A DNA stretch of 15,874 nt, from positions 1 to 15,874 of the forward strand of contig JAKLDX010000011.1 in assembly GCA_022703295.1 (NCBI GenBank), given 5' to 3'. Below the pieces are notes generated by a model. It was given only the letters and a program-made list of their open reading frames with translations. It searched no databases and was not told the origin of the DNA. The stretch comes from Candidatus Omnitrophota bacterium (GTDB lineage: Bacteria; Omnitrophota; Gorgyraeia; 2-01-FULL-45-10). The translations under genes and the position numbers were made by a program. Of the stretch, positions 7,241 through 13,629 are shown piece by piece (the stretch's first letter is position 1; each line of letters begins with the position of its first letter).

Positions 7241-7912
7241 TTATCCTTTCCTTTTTAACAGATCAGGCCTTCTCTGCCTTGTCCTCTCCGTCGCTTTTTC
7301 TTTCCGCCAGGCCTCTATCTTTTTATGATCTCCCCTGATCAATACCTCCGGCACTTTCAGCCCCTTGAAATCGGCCGGCCTTGTATATTGCGGATATTCC
7401 AAAAGACCGTTTTCGAACGATTCATGTTTTGCTGATTCGGCGTGCCCCAGGACACCTTTTATAAGCCTCGCCACCGAATCTATTATGGCCAGCGCAGGTA
7501 TCTCACCACACGTCAATATATAGTCGCCTATCGATATCTCGTCGTCGACTAAACTTCTTATCCTCTCATCGACACCTTCATAGTGCCCGCAGACAAGAAG
7601 AAGCTTTTTCTCTTTTGCCAGTTCCTTTACGATCTCCTGGTCCAGCCTGCGGCCCTGCGGCGTAAGCAGTATTACTCTGGACCCTTTTTTGATATCTTTT
7701 AGCGCCCTGTAAACCGGCTCGACCTTCATCACCATGCCGGGGCCGCCGCCGAACGGTTTATCATCGGCGGTCCTGTGAGCGTCGGATGTCCAGTCTCTCA
7801 GATTGTGTACTTTTACCTTCAGCAAACCCCTGGCTATCGCACGCTTCAGCATCGATTCGCCAAGCACGCTGTCGAACATCCCGGGGAAGAGCGTCAGGAC
7901 ATCTATCTGCAT
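7241..7912 (-). CDS. trmD: tRNA (guanine-37-N1)-methyltransferase
   Basis: Methylates G37 next to the anticodon using S-adenosylmethionine, preventing +1 frameshifting. The 223-residue protein shows the SPOUT trefoil-knot motifs: LTPQGRRLDQ, LLVCGHYEGVDERI and SIGDYILTCGEIPAL. It also has LEYPQYTRP in the C-terminal region, and the early FGGGPGMVMK segment. The knot loop reads TCGE where most family members have TGGE. It starts 8 bp after rpsP without a clear ribosome site, so it may depend on coupling from rpsP. The usual rimM gene between rpsP and trmD is absent. Confidence 0.96.
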   Translation of the reverse strand: MQIDVLTLFPGMFDSVLGESMLKRAIARGLLKVKVHNLRDWTSDAHRTADDKPFGGGPGMVMKVEPVYRALKDIKKGSRVILLTPQGRRLDQEIVKELAKEKKLLLVCGHYEGVDERIRSLVDDEISIGDYILTCGEIPALAIIDSVARLIKGVLGHAESAKHESFENGLLEYPQYTRPADFKGLKVPEVLIRGDHKKIEAWRKEKATERTRQRRPDLLKRKG

Positions 7913-7920
7913 AAATTAGA

Positions 7921-8166
7921 TTAAGCCTTGATTCCCTGTTTCTTCAATAAAGTCCTCACAGCCGCCGAAGGCGTCGCGCCCACACCCAACCAGTATTCCG
8001 CGCGCTCCTTATTCACCTTGATGGTGGCCGGATCGGTCTTCGGATCGTAGTAGCCTAGATTTTCTATCGCTTCGCTGTTGCGGGCTCTTCTTTTATCTAT
8101 CACGACGATGCGATGAAACGGTTTCTTCAGCGTTCCGAACCTTTTAAGCCTAATTACTGCTGCCAT
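7921..8166 (-). CDS. rpsP: 30S ribosomal protein S16
   Basis: Small-subunit assembly protein S16. All 81 residues follow the family: AAVIRLKRFGTLKKPFHRIVV at the start, then ARNSEAIENLGYYDP, and WLGVGATPSAAVRTLLKK near the end. A strong GAGGAGG ribosome site precedes the ATG, as expected for a highly expressed ribosomal gene that opens the rpsP-trmD-rplS-rnhB group. Confidence 0.97.
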   Translation of the reverse strand: MAAVIRLKRFGTLKKPFHRIVVIDKRRARNSEAIENLGYYDPKTDPATIKVNKERAEYWLGVGATPSAAVRTLLKKQGIKA

Positions 8167-8192
8167 TTTTCCTCCTCGTTATAGCCTATTTT

Positions 8193-8304
8193 TAACTTAA
8201 AGTTTAAAACTAAAAATTCTAAACTGCAACTAAAAACTTAAAGCTGAAATCCAGGTCCGAAGGACACATAAGTTTTGAGTTTTAACTTTTGAGTTTTTAG
8301 TTTA
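8193..8304 (-). repeat. AT-rich variant of the 7-bp repeats, arranged as an imperfect inverted repeat, between murA and rpsP
   Basis: The 135-bp murA-rpsP gap holds no gene. On the coding strand it starts with 7-bp units of an AACTNAA type (AACTAAA, AACTCAA, AAGTTAA, AACTCAA), overlapping the murA stop. After a central part it carries related units in the reverse sense. Segments 8228-8240 and 8290-8302 pair at 12 of 13 bases. The centre contains a small perfect hairpin, GTCC-GAA-GGAC on the plus strand (8254-8264). The motif is related to, but more AT-rich than, the AGCYNTA arrays elsewhere. Confidence 0.6.
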
Positions 8305-9567
8305 CCTTTCTTTTTCCCGCCACACTCTCGCACCCAACTGCGTCAGTTTCTCCTCTATATCCTCGTAACCCCTGTCCAGGTGATATATCCTGTGGACCTC
8401 TGTCACGTCTTTCGCTACAAGGCCGGCGAGCACTAATGCCGCCGATGCCCTCAGGTCGGATGCCATTACCGGCGCTCCGCTCAGACTCTTCACTCCCGTT
8501 ATTATCGCGCTCGCTCCCTCGAGTTGGATATTCGCGCCCATTCTGCCGAGTTCGCTTATATGGATGAATCTCTCCGGGTATATCTTTTCGGTTATAACGC
8601 TTATGCCTTCCGTAACCGTCATGAGGCTCATGAACTGGGCTTGCAAGTCCGTCGGAAAACCGGGATACGGAAGCGTCGTTATATCCATCGGTTTTAATTT
8701 TCTGACGTACCTGGCCCTGATCCCGTTGGGGACTTTTCTTATATCAAGCCCCGCCTCAGCAAGCTTATCCGCTACGGCAACCAGATTCTCCAGTTTCGCG
8801 TTCCTTAAAGTTATATCGCCTTTCGTAACCGCCGCGGCTATTATATAAGTCCCCGCCTCTATCCTGTCCGCAATTACCGAGTGCTCCGCGCCGTGAAGCC
8901 GCTTCACCCCTTCGATTATTATCTGGTGCGTGCCGAGCCCTTTTATCTTCGCGCCCATCTTTATCAAGAAAGTTGCCAGGTCCGTCACTTCGGGCTCGCA
9001 TGCCGCATTCTCTATCACGGTGACCCCTTTGATCAGCGTCGCAGCCATCATCGTGTTGGCCGTTGCCAGTACGCTTGACCCGAAATGCCCTCCCAGATAC
9101 ACATTCGCGCCGCGCATTTTACGGCCGTCGGCGATTATATAACCCTTCTCGATCTTTATATCCACGCCGAGCGCGCGCAGGCCCTTTAAATGCAGGTCTA
9201 TGGGCCGCGGCCCTATAACGCATCCGCCCGGGAACGAGACTTCTGCCCTTTTCTGCTTCGCGAGAAGCGGCCCCAGGACACAAACAGAGGCACGCATCGT
9301 GCTGACAAGGTCATAAGGGGCTATATATTTTTTATATCCCTTAGGCTCAATGGTTATTTTGTCGGCATCCTGCTGAACCCTTGCGCCGAAATTCTTCAAT
9401 ATCTTCAGCATCGTGGACATGTCCCTTAGATTAGGGACATTTCTTATAATGGACTTATCATCCGAAAGCAATGTAGCCGCCAATATCGGCAGGCACGCAT
9501 TTTTCGCCCCGCTTATCGAAATGCTCCCGGAAAGCCGCCTTCCGCCCTCTATCAGGAATTTATCCAT
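8302..9567 (-). CDS. murA: UDP-N-acetylglucosamine 1-carboxyvinyltransferase
   Basis: Transfers enolpyruvate from PEP to UDP-GlcNAc, the first committed step of peptidoglycan synthesis, in the cytoplasm. The 421-residue length is standard. Active-site residues are present: K22-N23 in SGAKNACLPI, C116 in FPGGCVIGPRPIDLHLKG (the catalytic Cys attacked by fosfomycin), D307 in YPGFPTDLQAQFM, and R373 in ASDLRASAALVLAGL. Having Cys rather than Asp at 116 predicts a fosfomycin-sensitive target. The start overlaps the prmC end by 16 bp and lacks a strong ribosome site. Its presence implies a peptidoglycan-making organism. Confidence 0.96.
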   Translation of the reverse strand: MDKFLIEGGRRLSGSISISGAKNACLPILAATLLSDDKSIIRNVPNLRDMSTMLKILKNFGARVQQDADKITIEPKGYKKYIAPYDLVSTMRASVCVLGPLLAKQKRAEVSFPGGCVIGPRPIDLHLKGLRALGVDIKIEKGYIIADGRKMRGANVYLGGHFGSSVLATANTMMAATLIKGVTVIENAACEPEVTDLATFLIKMGAKIKGLGTHQIIIEGVKRLHGAEHSVIADRIEAGTYIIAAAVTKGDITLRNAKLENLVAVADKLAEAGLDIRKVPNGIRARYVRKLKPMDITTLPYPGFPTDLQAQFMSLMTVTEGISVITEKIYPERFIHISELGRMGANIQLEGASAIITGVKSLSGAPVMASDLRASAALVLAGLVAKDVTEVHRIYHLDRGYEDIEEKLTQLGARVWREKER

Positions 9568-10238
9568 TTTGCCACAACCACTCTGTCGATACCGTTAAAA
9601 TCTTTTCTGACTTCCGAAATATCAAAACACCCGGAGCCTGAAATTATCTCCGAGACACCTTTAAGCTGCCCGAAGCCGATTTCAAAAATAACGTAGCCGC
9701 CTTCTTTAATTATCCGCGGCGCTCCGGCTATTATCTTCCTGTAAAAATCAAGCCCGTCTTCGCCGCCGTCAAGCGCAAGTTTCGGCTCCATTAAAACTTC
9801 TTTCGGAAGCTCGCTGAATTCGTGCCTTGCTATATAAGGCGGGTTTGATATTATTATATCAAATTTATCTTCTATATTATCAAATAAATCGCTTTTGACA
9901 AATCCGATCCTGCCCGAACAGCCGTATTTTTCGGCATTGACCCGCGCCGTATCCAGCGCATTATCGGAGATGTCGGAAGCGATTATTTTACAGTCCGGCA
10001 CACTTTTTGTCAACGCAATTGCTATATTGCCCGATCCTGTGCAGAGATCGAGGATCTTCATCCCTTCATCCTTTGCCCCCTGCCCCTTCACCCTGACTAT
10101 ATCCACAGCCGCCTCGACCAGCATCTCCGTCTCCGGCCGCGGTATCAGGACATCCTCATTTACCATGAGGTCCAGCCCGCAAAACTCGGCATGGCCTATG
10201 ATATATTGTATCGGGGTAAACGGTTCGATCGTCTTCAT
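9552..10238 (-). CDS. prmC: Release-factor glutamine methyltransferase, N-terminally short
   Basis: Methylates the Gln of the GGQ motif in release factors, raising termination efficiency. The methyltransferase domain is intact: SAM motif ILDLCTGSGNIAIAL (62-76), acidic SAM-ribose position in IIASDIS, and catalytic NPPY at 132-135. Residues 9-38 hold the usual QYIIGHAEF and VLIPRPETE segments. The protein has 228 residues, against about 280 for typical PrmC. The helical N-terminal domain of roughly 50 to 60 residues is missing. The upstream frame reads only about 19 codons to a TGA and has no ATG, GTG or TTG, so the short start is real in this sequence. ATGA overlap with prfA couples it to its substrate. 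Confidence 0.93.
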   Translation of the reverse strand: MKTIEPFTPIQYIIGHAEFCGLDLMVNEDVLIPRPETEMLVEAAVDIVRVKGQGAKDEGMKILDLCTGSGNIAIALTKSVPDCKIIASDISDNALDTARVNAEKYGCSGRIGFVKSDLFDNIEDKFDIIISNPPYIARHEFSELPKEVLMEPKLALDGGEDGLDFYRKIIAGAPRIIKEGGYVIFEIGFGQLKGVSEIISGSGCFDISEVRKDFNGIDRVVVAKWINS

Positions 10239-11308
10239 ACGGCTGCTTTTAACCTCAAGCTTCTCTCTTCTTCCTTCAGTGCGCCTATTATCTCGTCAAG
10301 CTCTCCCTCCAGCACATCTTCAAGATTGTGTACGGTAAGGCCTATCCTGTGATCCGTGATGCGCCTGTCCGGGAAATTGTAAGTCCTTATCTTTTCCGAG
10401 CGGTCACCTGTGCCCACCTGCGCGCGGCGTGCCTTGGTGATCTTTGCGTTCTGCTCTCCCTGTTTCAGATCGAATAATCTTGCCCTCAAAACCCTCATGG
10501 CCTTGGCCTTATTCTTCAGTTGTGACCTCTCGTCCTGGCAGGTGACCACCATGCCACTGGGCAGGTGCGTCAACCTCACGGCAGAATCGGTCCTGTTAAC
10601 CCCCTGGCCTCCCTTGCCGCCGGCCCTGAAGACATCTATGCGCAGATCCTCCGGTTTTATATCGATATCGACCTCTTCGGCTTCAGGCAATACCGCCACC
10701 GTCGCGGCCGAAGTGTGTATCCTCCCCGAAGCCTCGGTATCGGGCACTCTCTGGACCCTGTGGGTCCCGCTCTCAAACTTCATATTCCCGTATACGCCTT
10801 TGCCGGAAACAGAACATATGACTTCCTTGTACCCGCCTTTTTCCGACGTACTCGAATCAATAAGTTCCAGCTTCCAGCCTTTTTTGGCGGCGTATTTTGA
10901 GTACATGCGCATCAGGTCTGCCGCGAAAAGGCTGGCCTCGACGCCGCCGGTGCCCGCCCGTATTTCCAGTATAATATCCTTGTCGCTTCCTGATTCTTTT
11001 TCCAGCAGCATCTCTTCTATCTCTGTCGCGAGCTTTTTGACGACAGCCTCGAGCTTATGCTTTTCTTCCTCTGCCAGGACAAGGAATTCTTTGTCATGTG
11101 TATCTTGCGATAAAACCTTACCCAGCTCCGATATATCCGAAGATATCTTCTGATATTCTTTGTAAGCATTTACTATAGGAGTGAGCGCGGACAATTCCTT
11201 CGCATAAGCCTGGTATTCGGAGGCATTCCCTATCACTTTAGGGTCGGCCATAAGCTCATGCAGCCTGTCGCAGCGTTTTATCTTTTCTTCCAGTATCTTT
11301 TCAAACAT
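10235..11308 (-). CDS. prfA: Peptide chain release factor 1
   Basis: Recognises UAA and UAG in the ribosomal A site and triggers peptide release. The 357-residue length is normal. GGQ lies at 233-235 within RAGGKGGQGVNRTDSAVRL. The codon-reading tripeptide reads PDT (189-191) in HRVQRVPDTEASGRIHTSA, fitting the RF1 P-x-T pattern and not the SPF of RF2. The first 100 residues are the coiled, Lys- and Glu-rich domain 1. It directly precedes prmC, whose product modifies Q235. A purine-rich AAAGGGG sits upstream of the ATG. Confidence 0.97.
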   Translation of the reverse strand: MFEKILEEKIKRCDRLHELMADPKVIGNASEYQAYAKELSALTPIVNAYKEYQKISSDISELGKVLSQDTHDKEFLVLAEEEKHKLEAVVKKLATEIEEMLLEKESGSDKDIILEIRAGTGGVEASLFAADLMRMYSKYAAKKGWKLELIDSSTSEKGGYKEVICSVSGKGVYGNMKFESGTHRVQRVPDTEASGRIHTSAATVAVLPEAEEVDIDIKPEDLRIDVFRAGGKGGQGVNRTDSAVRLTHLPSGMVVTCQDERSQLKNKAKAMRVLRARLFDLKQGEQNAKITKARRAQVGTGDRSEKIRTYNFPDRRITDHRIGLTVHNLEDVLEGELDEIIGALKEEERSLRLKAAV

Positions 11309-11339
11309 GGAGCCCCGGGCCCCTTTCTTTTAATGCGAC

Positions 11340-11374
11340 ATCCCGCCTGGTCTGTTCTATTGTCGAGGCGGGAT
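11340..11374. repeat. Perfect 9-bp inverted repeat in the rpmE-prfA gap
   Basis: ATCCCGCCT at 11340-11348 pairs perfectly with AGGCGGGAT at 11366-11374 around a 17-nt loop. It lies between the rpmE stop and the prfA start. The coding strand beyond it reads GTCGCATTAAAAG with no T-run, so it is a poor intrinsic terminator. It could be an RNA processing site, a leader structure for prfA, or an operator. Confidence 0.6.
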
Positions 11375-11384
11375 AAATCACGTT

Positions 11385-11702
11385 TTACTGCTTTCCTTCT
11401 TCCGCCTTGGGCTCTTCTTTGGTCTCGCCTTTAAGCACTTCTTTTATATCCGTCTTGGGCTTTTCCGCCTTAGGGGCCTTGGCCTTGCTCTTCGGCGGTT
11501 TCACCTTGCCCTCATACCTCTTGGCGAATCTCTCGACCCTGCCGGCCGAGTCTATAAGTTTCTGCTTACCCGTAAAGAACGGGTGGCACTTCGAGCATAT
11601 ATCCACGTGGATATTCTGCTTAGTCGAGCGGGTATGTATGACTTCGCCGCACACACATGCGATCGTCGTCTCTTTGTATTCCGGATGGACCTTATCCTTC
11701 AT
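11385..11702 (-). CDS. rpmE: 50S ribosomal protein L31, zinc-binding form with long tail
   Basis: L31 bridges the two ribosomal subunits. Residues 1 to about 68 are the classical zinc (C+) form: cysteines C16, C18, C36 and C39, and the signature CSKCHPFFTG. The protein runs to 105 residues, against roughly 70 in most bacteria, because of a Lys/Pro/Ala/Glu-rich tail with no fold that I recognise. From memory, chlamydial L31 is also long. A GAGGAG ribosome site precedes the ATG. The zinc form suggests that a zinc-free paralogue may exist elsewhere under Zur control, but none is visible here. Confidence 0.95.
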   Translation of the reverse strand: MKDKVHPEYKETTIACVCGEVIHTRSTKQNIHVDICSKCHPFFTGKQKLIDSAGRVERFAKRYEGKVKPPKSKAKAPKAEKPKTDIKEVLKGETKEEPKAEEGKQ

Positions 11703-11730
11703 CTTATTCTCCTCTCTTTAGTTATATGTT

Positions 11731-11802
11731 GTAAGCTATAAGCGATAAGTCAAAGAAGCTATAAGCTTATGGCTTACAGCTTAAAGCTTAAAGCTTAAAG
11801 CT
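11731..11802 (-). repeat. Longest heptanucleotide repeat array, between rho and rpmE
   Basis: Coding-strand units run AGCTTTA three times, then AGCTGTA, AGCCATA and AGCTTAT; the first unit overlaps the TAG stop of rho (11801-11803). After a short break, similar units appear in the opposite sense (AGCTATA, AGCGATA on the plus strand at 11734-11747). Arms 11731-11742 and 11766-11777 are complementary at 11 of 12 bases with a 23-nt loop. No T-run follows. Confidence 0.8.
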
Positions 11803-13048
11803 ATTTGTTCATTGACATCAGAAACTCGGCATTGGTCTTCGTCTTCGCCAGTTTCTCTATCAATAACTGCATGGCCTCGTCGCTACTAAGCTCATTGAGA
11901 ACCTTTCTCATGAGCCAGATACGCTTCAGCTCGTCCGGATGAACGAGAAGCTCTTCTTTCCTCGTATTCGAGCGCTTGATATCTATGGCCGGATATATCC
12001 TCTTCTGGAAGAGGTTCCTGTCCAGCTGTATTTCCATGTTGCCCGTGCCCTTGAACTCTTCGAATATAACCTCGTCCATTCTTGAGCCGGTATCCACAAG
12101 CGCTGTCGCGATTATGGTAAGGCTTCCGCCCTCTTCTATGTTACGCGCGGCCCCGAAAAACCTCTTGGGCTTCTGGAGAGCGTTCGAATCAACGCCGCCC
12201 GACAGGATCTTTCCCGAATGCGGAACGCAGGAGTTGTACGCTCTGGCAAGACGCGTTATCGAATCCAGGAGCACAACGACATCTTTCCTGTTCTCGACCA
12301 GGCGCTTCGCTTTTTCCAGGACTATCTCGGCGACCTGGATATGCCTCTCCGAGGGCTCGTCAAACGTCGAACTTATGACCTCGCCCTTTACCGAACGCTG
12401 CATATCAGTAACTTCCTCGGGCCTTTCGTCTATCAGAAGCACTATCAGGACGGCCTCCGGATAATTCGTAGTAATGGCGTTCGCGAATTTCTGCAAAAGG
12501 ACCGTCTTGCCGCTGTAGGGAGGCGCGACTATCATCCCGCGCTGGCCTTTTCCCACCGGTGTCAACAGGTCCATTACCCTTGTCGACACCTCATCCGGCT
12601 TGGTCTCAAGGATGAACCTCTCGTTGGCGTAAAGCGGCGTAAGGTTATCGAAGAGCGTCTTGTCTTTCATGTCGTCCGGGTTCCCGAGATTGACCGCTTC
12701 CACCTTCAACAGTGCAAAATATCTCTCGCCTTCCTTCGGCGGCCTTATCTGTCCGCTCACCGTATCGCCTGTGCGCAAGTTGAACTTCCTTATCTGCGAA
12801 GGCGAGACATATATGTCGTCGGGCCCGGGCAGGTAATTATAGTCGGGGCTTCTTAAAAATCCGAAACCGTCCGGTAATATCTCAAGCACCCCCTCGCCAA
12901 AGATCAGTCCTTCTTTTTCAGTCTTGGCCTGCAGGATCTTGAATATGAGGTCCTGTTTTTTCAGGCCGCTGACGCCGTTAACATTAAGTTCCTTCGCCAG
13001 CTTTGTAAGCTCGGCTATGCTCAGCGTTTTTAGCTCACCTATTTCCAT
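11801..13048 (-). CDS. rho: Transcription termination factor Rho
   Basis: Hexameric RNA-dependent ATPase that ends transcription. From ATG 13048 the protein has 415 residues, close to the E. coli length, without the large inserts of some phyla. It has an N-terminal helical Rho_N part, a cold-shock-like RNA-binding part (GFGFLRSPDYNYLPGPDDIYV), and Walker A VAPPYSGKT. Walker B is VVVLLDSITRLARAYN, followed by the Q-loop and R-loop part from SGGVDSNALQKPKRFFGAARN through TGNMEIQLDRNL. The Walker A loop reads PPYSGKT where E. coli has PPKAGKT. I chose ATG 13048 over ATG 13063 because GGAGGA lies seven bases before the former and nothing similar precedes the latter. The start overlaps coaE by 10 bp. 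Confidence 0.95.
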   Translation of the reverse strand: MEIGELKTLSIAELTKLAKELNVNGVSGLKKQDLIFKILQAKTEKEGLIFGEGVLEILPDGFGFLRSPDYNYLPGPDDIYVSPSQIRKFNLRTGDTVSGQIRPPKEGERYFALLKVEAVNLGNPDDMKDKTLFDNLTPLYANERFILETKPDEVSTRVMDLLTPVGKGQRGMIVAPPYSGKTVLLQKFANAITTNYPEAVLIVLLIDERPEEVTDMQRSVKGEVISSTFDEPSERHIQVAEIVLEKAKRLVENRKDVVVLLDSITRLARAYNSCVPHSGKILSGGVDSNALQKPKRFFGAARNIEEGGSLTIIATALVDTGSRMDEVIFEEFKGTGNMEIQLDRNLFQKRIYPAIDIKRSNTRKEELLVHPDELKRIWLMRKVLNELSSDEAMQLLIEKLAKTKTNAEFLMSMNK

Positions 13049-13629
13049 ACTATCTTCCTCCATGCTTTTTTTATTTTTGTCGTTGTTTCGGATTTCGTGC
13101 CGTTATTATCGATAACGAAATCCGCAAGTTTTATTTTCTCTGTTAAAGGTAACTGACTTCCTATCCTCTTCAATACCTCCTTTTCGCTTATGCGGAATTT
13201 TGCCTTGCATCTTTCGATCTGTTTTTTTCTTGAAGCCTTCACCACTATCAATTTATCCGTAATGCCTGTGAGGCGGGCCTCTATCAGGAGAGGGGCATCT
13301 ATTACTACAATATCCCCCGAAGCGCACCTCCCCACCTTCTCTTTTATTATCCTGATCACCGCCGGATGAACTATCCCGTTCAATTTTTTGACATTAGCTT
13401 TGTTCTTAAAAATAATCTCGGCAGTTTTTCTCCTGTTGATATTCCCGCGTTTGTCCAATATCCCGCCGCCGAACAGGATGACCATTTTTTTATGCACGCC
13501 CGTGCCCTTCCTTATGACCGCATGGGCGATCGCGTCCGCATCGATGATTTTCGCTCCCAGTTTCTTAAAAACCGACGCGACGAATGTCTTGCCTGTCCCG
13601 AAACTTCCAGTCAACCCTAGTATCGTCAT
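13039..13629 (-). CDS. coaE: Dephospho-CoA kinase
   Basis: Phosphorylates dephospho-CoA at the 3' hydroxyl, the last step of coenzyme A synthesis. The 196-residue P-loop protein starts with GLTGSFGTGKT (5-15), followed by the conserved acceptor-site Asp pair in IIDADAIAH (29-37), VHPAV, and the VVIDAPLLIEA segment of the lid region. It ends in a basic stretch. ATGA overlap with glgA upstream and 10-bp overlap with rho downstream indicate a tightly coupled group. CoA is also the final acceptor in the AcsB reaction encoded further along, though the link is not specific. Confidence 0.95.
   Translation of the reverse strand: MTILGLTGSFGTGKTFVASVFKKLGAKIIDADAIAHAVIRKGTGVHKKMVILFGGGILDKRGNINRRKTAEIIFKNKANVKKLNGIVHPAVIRIIKEKVGRCASGDIVVIDAPLLIEARLTGITDKLIVVKASRKKQIERCKAKFRISEKEVLKRIGSQLPLTEKIKLADFVIDNNGTKSETTTKIKKAWRKIVWK
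13056..13061 (-). promoter_or_regulatory. Ribosome binding site that decides the rho start
   Basis: The coding strand reads GGAGGA seven bases before ATG 13048, inside the end of coaE. The in-frame ATG at 13063 overlaps this site and is preceded only by an A-rich run, so the longer version with five more residues is unlikely. Confidence 0.7.

Noticed and set aside
10410..11153. Plus-strand open frame of 247 codons opposite prfA
   Set aside because: It is the shadow of RF1, rich in Ser and Leu from reverse-complement codons, with no ribosome site or domain.
11340..11374. Rho-independent terminator after rpmE
   Set aside because: The arms pair well but no T-run follows on the coding strand and the loop is long, so I list it only as an inverted repeat.
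13049..13063. Longer rho protein starting at ATG 13063
   Set aside because: The five extra residues are encoded across the GGAGGA ribosome site of ATG 13048, and no ribosome site precedes the upstream ATG.
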